In this document: piece by piece, positions 22,365 to 33,751 of the stretch | How the letters are laid out: each line of letters begins with the position of its first letter | Numbering within the stretch: position 1 is the first letter of the stretch | NCBI GenBank assembly: GCA_037179385.1 | Contig: CM074193.1 | Location: 4,485,547 to 4,549,546, forward strand | Direction of reading: 5' to 3' | Source of the DNA: Holothuria scabra | Lineage: Eukaryota; Echinodermata; Holothuroidea; Aspidochirotida; Holothuriidae | DNA: 64,000 nucleotides | The notes under the pieces: model-generated | Told to the model about the DNA's origin: nothing | What the model saw: only the letters and a program-made list of their open reading frames with translations | Database searches by the model: none | Made by a program: the position numbers and the translations under genes

Positions 22365-22618
22365 ACTGTCCCCAGTGGCGGAGCTACCCTAAAGTTAGAG
22401 GGGGCGCTCGCCCCCTTGACGGACTCAAATTGTCTCAGCGCCCTTTTTACTCTTGTTACCGTACCGAGGCATATGTATCTACCTACATAAAAGCGCCCCT
22501 ACAGCCTATTTTACGCCCCCTCTGACTAAATTTTCTTGCCCTACAAACTTTGAAGCCCCCCTTCATGTCATTCTTGCCCCCTCTGACTGAATTCCCCTCC
22601 TCCGATACTGACTGTCCC
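22365..22618 (+). mobile_element. Small hAT-type MITE (238 bp) with 8-bp target-site duplication
   Basis: The element runs 22373-22610. It opens CAGTGGCGGAGCTACC and closes CCTCCGATACTG. ACTGTCCC occurs exactly on both sides (22365-22372, 22611-22618). The 8-bp duplication and CAGTGGCG end are hAT hallmarks. It interrupts the right arm of the fold-back element; the left arm has the uninterrupted GGGACAATGATTATTACTTC at the same point. Confidence 0.9.
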
Positions 22619-23590
22619 ACAAGGGATCGAGATTTCCCAAGTTAATCCGAACTTCCGGCCCCGTGTAACACCACCCCTGAAAATGAGCCACTTAGATGAG
22701 TAGCCGCGCACTTAAATATTCTCTCCCGAGCCTATTCTGAGCCCACGTACGAGGAAGTTGAGCAATACCTCGACCACGACTTCGTACACATCCACTGTGA
22801 ATGGCACTTTTATTCACATATTCCTCCCTATGCCATAGAGCGGAAATTCTGAGAACCGTGCCGACTAAGGCTCGGTTAATGAAATCACTTAAACGTTCTC
22901 TCCGAAAGATATAGAATAAATGTCAAGCCTTGATTGGACAACCATTTATATTTACAAAAACGATTATTTGCTCATTTTACACCAAAATTTCTAATTATGC
23001 TTCGAAATGAGGTCTAGGTGAAAGCAACCCATGAAACACCAATTTTCATTCGAAATACATGATTTTTGACGATTTCAAAATGTTCTGCCGTCACAATTTT
23101 GGGGAATTCCCCCCAAATAAAACGTCATTTCATGTCACACAAACGCGGTTTACGACAAAATTGTAGACCCAAATAACACCAACTCTTTCTTTCCTGCTAC
23201 CTATGACATGCAGAAACGCGTTTAGCCATTTCGATATATTTGTGGTTGGAAGTATTAATCCTTTATATTATGTAAATTTGGGGTGAAAAGCAAATTTTTG
23301 CCAAAAGACATCAATTCCCGCAAATTAATGTTTTACGATACAATTAAAAGGTGTGCCCAATCAAAAAAAGATTCATTGTGTGTGTAATAGTATTGACATC
23401 ACAAATCCAAATTTGCCGGACCTTAAATCACAACCCCGAGCTCTATACATTAAGCGAAAAACCGAACAATAACCAAACGTCCATACACTGTAACGCTTTG
23501 TGAAATTAATAATTGAAACTTTTCACTTTTCATCTGTCCCCATAACTACAATTGTTTATATTGTATATAATTAATAACTGGAGAAAGAAG

Positions 23591-23800
23591 TCAACTTGCA
23601 AACCACGATCGTGCGATGACCAACACAGCTCTAGTTGTCGGCTTTACACTTATGCAACGTAAGTCTTCAAAAGGGGTCCATTGTTCCCAGATAAGGAAGG
23701 AGGGGTCGTCAGATAGCGCCAACCCTGCCGCTTGCTCTAAAATGAGTATCAATTGTGTTTGTAGGGTGTAAAGCAGGTCTATTTTGATGTAATTTTCCAA
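23591..23800 (-). CDS. Unrecognised 69-codon open frame in the right arm of the fold-back element
   Basis: The frame runs MENYIKIDLLYTLQTQ to TTRAVLVIARSWFAS. It is the intact mirror copy of the broken frame at 20851-21060. No signal peptide, catalytic motif or known domain is visible. It might be an exon of a lost transposon gene or chance; the two copies differ by scattered substitutions at both conservative and non-conservative positions. Confidence 0.25.
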   Translation of the reverse strand: MENYIKIDLLYTLQTQLILILEQAAGLALSDDPSFLIWEQWTPFEDLRCISVKPTTRAVLVIARSWFAS

Positions 23801-24175
23801 GACTCAAACCCTCGGCCTATTTCTCTGCTGACATTATAACTTGACGTTTAACCTTATCTAATTAGCATATCAATATGAATACTAATATAACCCAGTATAT
23901 TTACCAGTTGACATTATATTTACAGAATATTAGAACCAAATCTCACATCACTTAATGACTGGACCATAAATATATGGAGAAAACGAGATTTTTGATAGAT
24001 AGAGGGCGCCCTTTGAATTTTAAACGTCAAAATGGCGCAGAAAAGCCCGGATATGGCCCGTATACCCTCGATTTTCGGAATCAGCGACCCAAAATTGACC
24101 AAATCCACTTGGTCTCATAAATTTCGCTTTCAGGTGACGATACCCCCCCCCCCCACCCCCCTTCTCCGCCTGGTC

Positions 24176-25782
24176 TACTTTGCTCTCTATATACATGGCA
24201 TACAGCCTAACAATTGATAATCACAAGAACCACAGTAAAGCTATATAAGGCTTATTCTGCAGCCTTGACAGCAGGTGGACAGTTATATGCTCAGATTAAA
24301 TGATCAAAGTCTTCTTTTTGTAATTGTATGACTGGAAGAAGGTGGCTTGCCGTGGTTCTACCTGAGCGGAACAGGACTATGTCAGCTTTTGTAGCGTAAC
24401 AAGTAATTTGTTTCGTCAAAAAATAGGTCCCTAGATTGCCGTGTGCAGCAATTCGCCATGCCACAAAAGTTTTATTGCGGGAAAAATTCGTTCTTTACGG
24501 CTCAGCCTCCCGGTGGCTCATGAGCTTACTCGAAATTTGTGTCTTTAAAAGCTTAAATGACATTGAACTGTTGAAGGCACAATTCTCCACGGGCGGCGAT
24601 CATGGAGGAGGGGGACATATCCCCATAACATATTTCGAGGGGAAGCAGCATATCAAATACGCCTTCTTCCCAATATTTGAGGCATGAAAAAAAAATGAGT
24701 AGCCGATTCATTCTCCTGTTATAATCAGTATACTAGTCAATTTATTTTGCTATTGATGTGGCATGTAGTGTTAATTTCTGGGACATTTTGTTCTTGAATT
24801 ACAAAAAATTTTCTCCCCTACCTCTCTTCTCCATCATTACATTTGGTTTAACGTTTAGCGTGAGTTTAAAATACGTTGATTGAGTGAAAGTTTAGGTTTC
24901 GCAAACAGCCTATTGAGTGGTCCGCGAGGGCATTATTCTACGAAACTAAACACTCTATTATATCGATAAAAATCTTTTTTGATGCCATTTGGAACACCCT
25001 TTATTCAGGCAAAATATCACGTTGTGTAAAAAAAAATTGTCTCAATACTAAATCAAGAGAGGTGGAGTGGGGTTATCTACGTAATTTAATGCATTGGTTA
25101 TCACCAAATAGTTTCATTATTTCTAAAGCAATACCCCAAATTAGAATCTCGCCCTTGAAATTTTTCGACAACAGAATTAAAAATGCTGTGCATTAACTAA
25201 TCAATGTTAAGTGTTTTAAGAAATGAAGAAAGATGGCGGAATTTATTGTGACCACTGGGCACGTACGTTTCTATCCTTTTAACCATCTATCTCTAACACT
25301 TGCAAAAGTGGCTGACAGTAGCAAATCATTCAGTTGAAGTGATTTTGATGAAACTTTGATACAGTGACCCTAGAGGCAAGGACCTTCATATGTTGTCATT
25401 AATGTAAAGTGAAAGGCCATTGCAGGGGTCGTATTTGTCTGTATTCAAAAAATACTTCTACAAATCAGCAGTGAAAAGGCATTTTGCATAGCACACATTC
25501 CTGTGGAAAGTATGTGGGAAAGTAGGCTATTTGGAAAGCATGTAATGGGAGTGTCTGGAAATAAGCCAAACAACCCCAGACAATTTAATAAACTTTTGCA
25601 TAAAAGGCTTAACATATACTATCTTATCCTCGAAGTCCTTATCTTGTCCTCGAAGTCCTTGTTTGCTTAACAATACAGACAAAAAGTCACATTGTTGAAG
25701 ATTTCACCGCCTGTTGTCAAATCAGCCAAGTCATGACGTCCACTTTCAAGGGGAAGCATTGTCTAAAAGGTTTGTTGGATCA
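24176..25782. other. No gene recognised
   Basis: AT-rich sequence. A 20-bp unit containing CCTCGAAGTCCTT is tandemly repeated near 25620-25665. An 83-codon frame at 24436-24687 has no recognisable family. Confidence 0.4.
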
Positions 25783-26045
25783 CTGAAAGGCAAGATCAGT
25801 CGCCCCAAACTTACTTTGAAGCATTATAGCTCATTCTCACGATTTTTTTCTTATTTTCCTTCAAAGTATCTTTCGTAACATTTTACATAGGACTTGTATA
25901 TTGTTTATCCGAAGTAAATCAAGCAGTTGCTACTAGTAAATTTCACGTCTGAGGGAAAAAATATTACATTGCTCTCTAGAGTCAATCACGAAACAGAAAA
26001 TTCTGCTGCACTGCTTCAAGTTTGGGTGGCTTCTTTTGCCGTTAA
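25783..26045 (+). mobile_element. MITE family M2, copy 1
   Basis: It opens with GAAAGGCAAGATCAGTCGCC, CCAAACTTACTTTGAAGCA and closes with CACTGCTTCAAGTTTGGGTG and TTTTGCCGTTAA, an imperfect inverted repeat. Related copies lie at 35684 (reverse) and 51526. Confidence 0.65.
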
Positions 26046-27370
26046 ATATGATACAGCGGCCCCTTGTCTTTTATATCCTTCCAAATCCTGCATTGCAAAA
26101 GTAACGGTAGGTTGATATTTTCATGGGAAAGAAAAATTTTCGCGCATGGACACTTGGTTAGCTACACCACTAGGAAGATATCATGTGATTCATGCAAACA
26201 ATATTTATCACATGGTATTACTACCTACTTCCAACACAAATCTTCGCCGGCTCTCCCTTATCAGAGTTCCTGGTTACCCGCCAGCCGTTTGTGAAAATAC
26301 CCGCTCCCCCCCCCCCCTCCCCCCGTCCTCAACATCTGTCGTTACTCCCAGGTTTATATTGAAGTAAATTTAAAGAAGAAGATTTATCTAAGCTTCCCGT
26401 GAAAAATGTAGTTTCATACATTAGGTACTACCCTCCTGTTTAAAAATTAGAACACACTTACCAGACCTCACGCTGGGAAGGTCGGGTGTAATAAAACTCT
26501 ACTTATCAGCAACATTTCTTTGTTGTAAGAAACCACTATCACTTCCTAAAATTACTCTTAATCCTGGCCAGTCAGGAACTTAAGTTGGTTACACAACAGA
26601 TACACTGTTGACTTCTCTCGGTGCAAAGTGGAATCATATATTTGTGGTTATCACAAGAAGTCCAAAGCTGGATTAGTTACCGCAACAGATAAACATTTCT
26701 AATGGTTACAAATCATTGGGTCCGAACCTTTTTAGCAGATGAGTTCTAATGTATTCACGCATTTCTTTGATCGATATTGTCTTCCCGTGGGAATCTGTTT
26801 GATTTTGGATTCTTTTTCGTACCTGCTTCTTTCAGGCTTTCTTTATTTAGAGTAAACCCACCGTAAACGGGTCATTTTATTCCTATATACATGACTTACC
26901 GCCCTGTCACCATGAGAGCGCATGCCATGCTGGAATGCCACAAGTAATCGCACGACAAGCGTGGTAGTGGCACACGAGAATAAGTTTCATTATATTGTAA
27001 ATCGCGTGAATGATATCGTAACAAAACGTGTGGGTTTCTTAAGGGACAACTGTATACCGTAATATTTTGGATTACTGGAGACAAGACGTGACTTCAGCTT
27101 CTTGTGAATACCTGTAATACTGAATTGGAAAATCTGACTAATGGACGTATTTGCACTCAGGAGATATCCCTGGTATATACAGTTGCTTTCCAGCCCTTGA
27201 TGATCAGGATTTTCGACTCAAATGCTGTCTTTGAAATTTGGTAAAATGCGAACCTCCAAAGTGTGATATTGTTGGTAAGTCTATTTAACTCTTTTGTTCC
27301 AGGATTATATCTAGCATGAAGTCTAAGATCTGATATGATATGACATGACATGTAACGCAGGTTTTATATG
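26046..27370. other. No gene recognised
   Basis: It contains a C-tract at about 26307-26326 and otherwise ordinary DNA. No family recognised. Confidence 0.4.
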
Positions 27371-27897
27371 CCTTTAATTTTAATTTTAATTTAACCTTTT
27401 GAGGGTCAAGAAGCCACTGCTCATCGGGGACCCTATGACAGAGTGAGCGTGGATGAACACCGGCGAATTTCGCCTTCTCTTTTCGACTAATGCTCATAGG
27501 TAACGAGTCAGGCGTGTACTAATCGCTCCCAATCCTGCTCCCGGGACCGCCATTTAACGTCCCCATCCGACGGACGTGAGCGTATCCCCATCTTTAGCCA
27601 CTTTCCCAAAGGCTGGGCGGGGTGGATGACTGGAGGTTACTTGCTATTTGCACCACTGCTCAACAGCTGAACTGAGCAAGCGGACAACTTCCTGAGTCGG
27701 ACAACAATCGGACAACCAAATACCCAATTGTGTAATTCACCAAGTTTTAAACCCCCTCAACATCACTGTGGACAGCTATGCTGAACAAGCTAATTTTTAG
27801 ACCCCGGAAAATTCCCAACTGGTTCCACCGGGATTTGATCCGGGGAACTTCAGCATGCAAGGCAGTACGATCAAACCACTGAGCCAACGCTACCCTT
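27371..27897 (-). mobile_element. tRNA-derived SINE, family 2 (about 520 bp)
   Basis: On the minus strand it begins GGGTAGCGTTGGCTCAGTGG, with a box-A-like TGGCTCAGTGG and a box-B-like GGATCAAATCCC about 45 bases later, spacing as in tRNAs. The body includes GGGGACGTTAAATGGCGGTC and ends in a TTAAATTAAAATTAAAA tail. No coding frame. It is unrelated to SINE family 1. A true tRNA gene is excluded because the head is not followed by a closing acceptor stem. Confidence 0.72.
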
Positions 27898-28094
27898 AAA
27901 AAGTATTCTCACTACCGCGAACCGAATCCTCGATACTAACAGGACACCATCAAGACCAGCATGCTAGCCTAGTGCATATGCATGCGCTACCAACGCCGTT
28001 AAACGCCGTTTGTAACCATATCAAACGTGAGAACACAATAACAGGCTGAACCTCGACAGACCGTAAAATTAATGAAGGGTGACTAGCTTCAAAT

Positions 28095-28287
28095 TCAAAT
28101 TTTATATGTTGACCTACATAGAATCTTTCCCACATTTGTCAAGTCTACTTTCAAAGGTAGCAACATAACCGGTAGTTCCAAAACTTGAGCTGGAAGACTA
28201 TTCCAGATATAAACAACTCTATATCTGAAGGAAACTGAGTTTTCATGCGCGTGAACGATTGGAGACTCGTTGGAAGAGCGTCTAATA
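28095..28287 (-). mobile_element. LINE relic: tail of a non-LTR reverse transcriptase
   Basis: A minus-strand frame contains ENSVSFRYRVVYIWNSLPAQ and VLELPVMLLPLKVDL, matching the F.YR....WNSLP..V end of LINE proteins. Only about 55 codons are visible before the hAT element that starts at 28288; the open frame runs on into that element only by chance. Confidence 0.72.
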
Positions 28288-28831
28288 CAGTGGCGGCTAT
28301 ACAGGGGGGGGGAATGAGGGGGCATTTGCCCCCTCAGATAGTTTCCCCCTTGTTGCCCCCAGGCAGTAAATTTGTTGGAATGGACGTGTATGTGGCTTTT
28401 GTGTGTGTATGTGCGTGTGTATGTGTGTGTGTGTGTGTGAGTGTGTTGAGACTGCGGGGGGGGGGGGTCAGTGCACTGGCCCCATGGGTGAACCTGCAAT
28501 TGATACTGACGAGAAGTTTGCCTACATGCCCTTTAAGTAGGCCTATTGTACAAACTCCCGGGTTAGGTCAGGGGTTTCCAATCTACATGTGGTACGCATA
28601 TCACTAATGATACAAAATTCCCTGTCTTGGCAGCATACCGCTAATGATACAAAGTTTTCCTGTCTTGGCAGTACACGGCGTGGTACATAGTGTGCTTCAT
28701 TTATTTTTCTATTGTTTCTTATTCTCCCTTATGCTTCCGTCAACTTTTTTTGTATGCTGCACGCCAACTGATGATTACGTTCTGCGTTGAGGGTGTCATT
28801 TCAGCCTAACACTACTATAACACTTTTGTCC

Positions 28832-30822
28832 ATCCCCAGCAGTGGCGTAGCTACTGGGGGGCAGGGGGGAAAGTTGCCCCCCCCCCGGAAAAAAATTTTT
28901 GGGGAAATTTTATGAAAATGGGGAAATTTGATGAATCTTCTTATTATTACAAAAAATTCACAGAAATTTCTCAAAATTTTTGTTAGAATAAGAAATTGTG
29001 AGACATATCTCATACATAATTCGTATTTTCATGCAACAAATTAACTCAGATTTCGTCAGTGTCGCATGAACCGGCCCAATTCGCGTCCCACAGAAATGTC
29101 CTCGCTGCGTAGCAGATTGAATGTTCTCTTGTACTTGTATACGCACGGGGGTTATGATCAGTGCATTTCAGTGCACAGGAAGCTGTTATGCAGGTGGTAC
29201 TTTTGGAATTCAGTAGACGAATGTGAAAACTGACAAGTAACTACCGTAGACCCCGAGGTTGTTATGTTCTTCTACGAGCCAGCGGTAGCTGTACGATTTT
29301 ACTCTGTGTACATAACGATGGATGGGGCTGAAACAATCGATGGCCAACGATAAACTTAAAGTCAATCTAGAAATTAGAATTTACGGGATCCGTTGGCACA
29401 CTTGTAACTTAGCCTAATCCTTGGAGGCTTACAAGCTAGTTCGGGAAAATAGCTTTCTGCTCACTTTGAGTGTAACAATAAATGGACAATGAGTACCTTG
29501 TAGCCTTCTACACTTAACAGACTGCTTTTCTCACAGGATATCCTGTGTGATCGAACCACTATTAGGCCTCCTTAATTAGTGGCGTGCGAAGGGGAGACCA
29601 TTGGGCCATGCCCCCCTCACAAATGCCATTTTTCTTTGTTCTTAAAAATACGTAGTCTAATTTTATCAACACAGATTTTACTTCAAAAGATAACACATGT
29701 GGCACCAGATTGCTTATAGGGACACCCAATTTTTCAAAAATTTTCAAAGGGGATGGATTGTCCCTGCAAGGTCTTTAAGTGATGCCATTTTTTTTTTTGT
29801 TTTTTGATTCCTACAAACAGAACTAGGCAAATTCTGTCAAATTCCAACTTTTACTTAGAAAAGGTAGACTCTGTTTCCTACTGGTGGCATCTATCAAAAG
29901 ACTACATGCTTAGATTTTCTTTACAAGCATAAATACGCTATTTTGAACATCTGAGGGGTCTGATTTTTCGAATTTTTCTTTACGCTCCGCGCCAACCAAT
30001 GGTGGCGCTTCGCTCGATCTTTTGGGCAAAATAACATATTTGGGGTAAAAGTAGCTCTTAACTCTCTGATCACTTTGCAGCTTGCGAACATATTTTGAAG
30101 TGGGCATTTTATTCCAAACGACAAAAGAAGAAAGCGACTGGCTAGATTCTTCGTTTAAGCCTGGAAAATGCTATTTCCGGCCATATAAGGGGTCTGATTT
30201 TTCCAAATTTTCTCTACGCTCCACGCCAACCAATGGTGGCGCTCCGCTTAGATAATCTTTATGACAAAATAACATTTTGTGGCCAAAAAACTACCAATAC
30301 CCGTCCGATCAATGCTTTTTATTTTGACTCCTAAAAGTGTGCAAATTAAATGCAAGGTAGCATAAATGGCATAAAAAGAAATGCATGTCAAGGCACAAAA
30401 GTTTCAGTTTTATCCTCATGAACCAACACGATTCAACTTTTAACACTGTTCCTGTCAAAGTCGAAAATCTTGCACCATTTTGCATGTAGGCTCCTTGAAA
30501 ATGTCAAAAAATTTCCGGACACCCCTCCCCATGACCATACTGCATGCCCTTCCCCCTTCAGAGAAATCCTGCGTACGCCACTGCGTTAGTACAAATAAAC
30601 CAGATATTGTTTACCAAAATTATATACTTCGTTATTTCCGATTGCTCTATGTTATAAAATGCAGGTAATATTACAAAATGACATGGTACTGTTGTTATAC
30701 TTGTTAGTTTGCATATTTTATATGAAATACATACACATTGACCGGGAAAAGTTTGGGAGAAATTTCATACCTTTGCCCCCCCCCCCCCTGGAAAAAATCC
30801 TAGCTACGCCACTGATCCCCAG
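28832..30822 (+). mobile_element. Non-autonomous hAT element, copy A (1,975 bp) with perfect 8-bp TSD
   Basis: The element is 28840-30814. It opens CAGTGGCGTAGCTACTGG and closes CCTAGCTACGCCACTG, terminal inverted repeats of about 14 bases followed by G/C tracts. ATCCCCAG flanks it exactly (28832-28839, 30815-30822). There is no transposase frame, so it would need a partner's enzyme. Copy B at 62091-63850 is colinear. Inside lies an apparent nested element (29577-30583). Confidence 0.92.
29577..30583 (+). mobile_element. Inner element nested in hAT copy A
   Basis: It opens TAGTGGCGTGCGAAGGGGAG and closes CCTGCGTACGCCACTG. A reverse-oriented relative at 33.75-35.09 kb ends exactly at the same terminus and lacks the flanking copy-A sequence, which supports this being an element of its own. 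It contains an internal duplication of about 235 bp; both halves carry GCGCCA, a short loop and TGGCGC. No clean target duplication is visible and no transposase is present. Confidence 0.6.
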
Positions 30823-31209
30823 CACCCACCCAAATGAATTAAAAGGTCTGGTTAAGCCACTAGTATAGTGGTGCTCGATGGCTCCGCGCAAATGTGAAAT
30901 GTTACTTCCAAAGAAAAAAAGTTTTAAACCTTGGGGTTAGATCAACCGAAAAATCACATATAATATACCTCTCCTGGGACTTAATTTTTCACCCAGAGAT
31001 ATGCTACATCCTCAGAGCTTCCGGGAGCTTCGCCCCCTGGGACCCAATGGGGCTTTTCCCCTGGACCTCCCCAGAGGCCCTAAGGCGGGCCCCTGTACTC
31101 CACCCACAAGACCTTGCGCTGCGCGTGAAAATCTTTGCCCCGGCATTTTCCTTTGCCTTCAGTCCCCCCCCCCCCAATGTGATATTCTGGAGCCGCCGCT
31201 GACCTAATA

Positions 31210-32935
31210 CAATTAACTTGAAGTGTGGCGTAAAGGAAGCTCTAGGTAGCTTTCCCTTTTTAATATGTTTTAGGAGTATGTAGGGTCATGTATAGGCCAT
31301 TTAGATTTCAAATTCAGGTTACAGTCTGTTTTTGAGAGAATTCCCTTTTTTTGATTAAAAAGAACAAGTTAAATATCATGGCTTTGTTTTAATTAAAAAA
31401 GAACAAATTAAATATCATGACTTTGCTACACCTATCAAGAATTTTAATTTTTGTAGAAGAAATTCTTCTCCCTGAAACTGGGCGTCATGACTTGGCCGAT
31501 TTTTTTTTCTTTCTAATTTTTACCATAGAGAACCGCAAATGACCAACTGACCTTGAGATTTCTATCAGGTATTCACAGCCCAAACAATGACTAGGAGTGT
31601 ACCTTAATGCTGAAAATATAAAAAAGTAATGCTCGTTTTGGGTAATCAAATACCTATATAATATGTTGTTTGTCCCAAATATCAATAATGTGACAAATTT
31701 GTCTAGAAATTTTGTATTCCATCCTCGCATTTTAATTCCATTCTCGTAAAAACTTCACTAAAATTTGATGGTTCGAGATTCATCTGGTAACTAATTTAGT
31801 TACTGAATTCGATTTGATTCTAGTCACGTTATACATGGAAGCACAGATCAATCCTAACAAAATCTTTTAAAGGTAGCCTAGGATCCCCAGCATCTTAAGA
31901 TTAACCATACGTCACTGTACTGCTCGATTCGGAAATCGAGGTCAAAGAACAAATGTCCACCGTTGAAGGGGCGGAATGTTTTAATGAAGTTTAGAATAGA
32001 CTGGTTGATTTTCTACATTTTAATCATTTTACCTTACATTAATCCCATTAATTTCGTATTGCCCCATTAAAACAAGTCATAGATCATGTATTCTAAATGC
32101 CAAACATGAAAGCCAGTTCAGTGAGATCAAGTTTTACTTTGCAAAGAAATGTATTTCAACAGCAATGACAGTATATTTTACATTTGTCAAAAATCTAACA
32201 TGGGTGCTAATGAAAGCAGGAAATTAGTCTCTGGGTACACGAAATCAATTTTAAAAACTTCAAATTCTCTAGCTGGATAATTGGAGATTGAAAATGTAGG
32301 TTGAGACAATTTTGGGTGCATTGGAAGCCATTTTTTCGAAATGATTACATTTCATTAAACTCATGCACTCACTCTGTTACCTTCATAACAGGTGTCTTAT
32401 ATCTACTTACATGTTATTACGAATGTAGTCAATGAAGTTACTCGATTAATTTACGTCTGTTGAGTGGGCAACAGACTCAGTATGAACCTAGTACACATCA
32501 TGACATAAATTCTGAAGGATGAATAAACACGGAAATTGGTTATATGATGTAACATATGCCAGCTTATTAGTACTAATCGCGCGGAATACTATTGTAGTTA
32601 TACCTTTGAATGCAAAGTAGACCTGCTTTATATCGATGCTGAATTATTACGGTTCTCTTATATACTGTACTTGCCTACTAAACACTGCTAAAGCAAATAC
32701 TACGCTCTTTTAAAAAGTACTGGTATATGGAAAGCGAATATACAGGACATAACTGTTTGAAAGGGTACGTTAGCGTGCGATATCTATCATGCGTAATTAA
32801 AACAAGTGAGAGAAGTAGAACGACAGGGTTTAACATGCACTAGACCGTCCATTGAAGCTCCGGGACCTTACGTCACGTATTCTTCAGTAATTCTTCAGTA
32901 ATCCCCCAACTTTTCAAATTTCCTTACAGAAAACA
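31210..32935. other. No gene recognised
   Basis: AT-rich DNA. TTAAATATCATG-containing blocks repeat near 31370 and 31410. No coding or repeat family recognised. Confidence 0.4.
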
Positions 32936-32939
32936 CAGG

Positions 32940-33128
32940 TTGGGAGTTCGAATCGTGGCCGGGTCATACCAAAGACTTTAAATCGAAACCCTCTGCCATT
33001 GTGCTTGGTTCTCAGCATAAGCAATGGGGTTGGGAAAATGAAGCCAGTGAGCCACAAAGGCTGGAAAAGACCTTGGAGCTCGACTTGATCCAATTGGTTG
33101 GGAACTGGGCCGTAAAACTCTATCTAAC
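32940..33128 (+). mobile_element. SINE family 1, lacking the first part of the head
   Basis: It starts at the box B region (GGGAGTTCGAATCGTGGCC) and continues through CATACCAAAGACTTTAAA, GCCAGTGAGCCACAAAGG and CCAATTGGTTGGGAACTGGG. Confidence 0.8.
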
Positions 33129-33257
33129 TTAGTACAGAAAACCCAGAATCAAAACTTTTCTGCAACACAAGCTCCATTTGTTCGAACAATTGTTTAGAAA
33201 GGGCAATAGTTTTAACGCGCTTCGCGCGCCGCAAAAGACGTCTCTAATCAGCTAGTA

Positions 33258-33334
33258 CAGTGGTGTTTACACTTAAAAAATTGTAAAATTTGGATGTTGC
33301 CCACCTCTTGCGAAAATGTCTAGCTACGCCACTG
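33258..33334 (+). mobile_element. Short hAT-end fragment or mini-MITE
   Basis: It opens CAGTGGTGTTTAC and closes TCTAGCTACGCCACTG, the latter matching the end of copy A. Flanking 8-mers (AGCTAGTA, TAGGAACC) do not match, so integrity is uncertain. Confidence 0.45.
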
Positions 33335-33751
33335 TAGGAACCTTACCAGGACATGGGGAAAAATTAAGGCCAGATGACCCCACCACCACCACCACTTTAA
33401 AAATCCAATCGACGCCCCTGGGCAAAGGGCGGTTTTTCTATGTTTTTATTTTATTTATTTATTTTCTTTTTGCATAAAACATCCAATTCTGTTCAAATTC
33501 AAGTCATCAAACCTTTAATTAATTAGAGACAACATTTCTAAAGCAAACAATCTTAGACTTCTATATCCGTCTTTCTGTGTATGAGCTAATTTGACAGATA
33601 TGTATTAAACTTTGACTTGAACCGCTCCAATCATAGGATCTATACCTACCCTTTTATGAGTCATTACGACCATATCCGCCTCGGACGCCGAAGGCCCGAG
33701 TTCTATCACGAGGTGGAGTCATACCCCTTTGAAAAGTTTTGCTTATTAAAG

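Larger units (their letters stand above)
20479..24175. mobile_element. Fold-back (long inverted-repeat) element, about 3.7 kb
   Basis: GACCAGGCGGAG opens the element at 20479 and its exact complement CTCCGCCTGGTC closes it at 24175; TA flanks both ends. Arms of about 1 kb (20479 to about 21495, and about 22315 to 24175) are extended reverse complements, for example GAAATTTATGAGACCAAGTG on the left against CACTTGGTCTCATAAATTTC on the right. The right arm carries a hAT insertion at 22373 and about 580 extra bases near 22950-23535, equally well a deletion from the left arm. About 0.8 kb between arms is unpaired. No transposase is recognised. Confidence 0.9.
28280..31209 (+). mobile_element. Outer hAT-type element, interrupted by a nested hAT element
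   Basis: CAGTGGCGGCTATACAGG at 28288 and a closing end ATTCTGGAGCCGCCGCTG at 31201 are inverted repeats over about 11 bases. The 8-bp flanks GTCTAATA (28280) and ACCTAATA (31202) match at six of eight positions, as expected for an aged target duplication. A second element occupies 28840-30814; without it this one is about 0.93 kb. It contains a GT/CA microsatellite near 28400-28445, G-tracts and no transposase. Confidence 0.7.

Noticed and set aside
27815..27897. Genuine tRNA gene
   Set aside because: A and B boxes are present but no closing acceptor stem or proper anticodon arm is seen, and the sequence continues into a SINE body.
28286..28499. First part of a 134-codon minus-strand frame (His-Thr repeat)
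   Set aside because: It reads through a CA microsatellite and the end of a hAT element; only the part below 28287 is a LINE tail.
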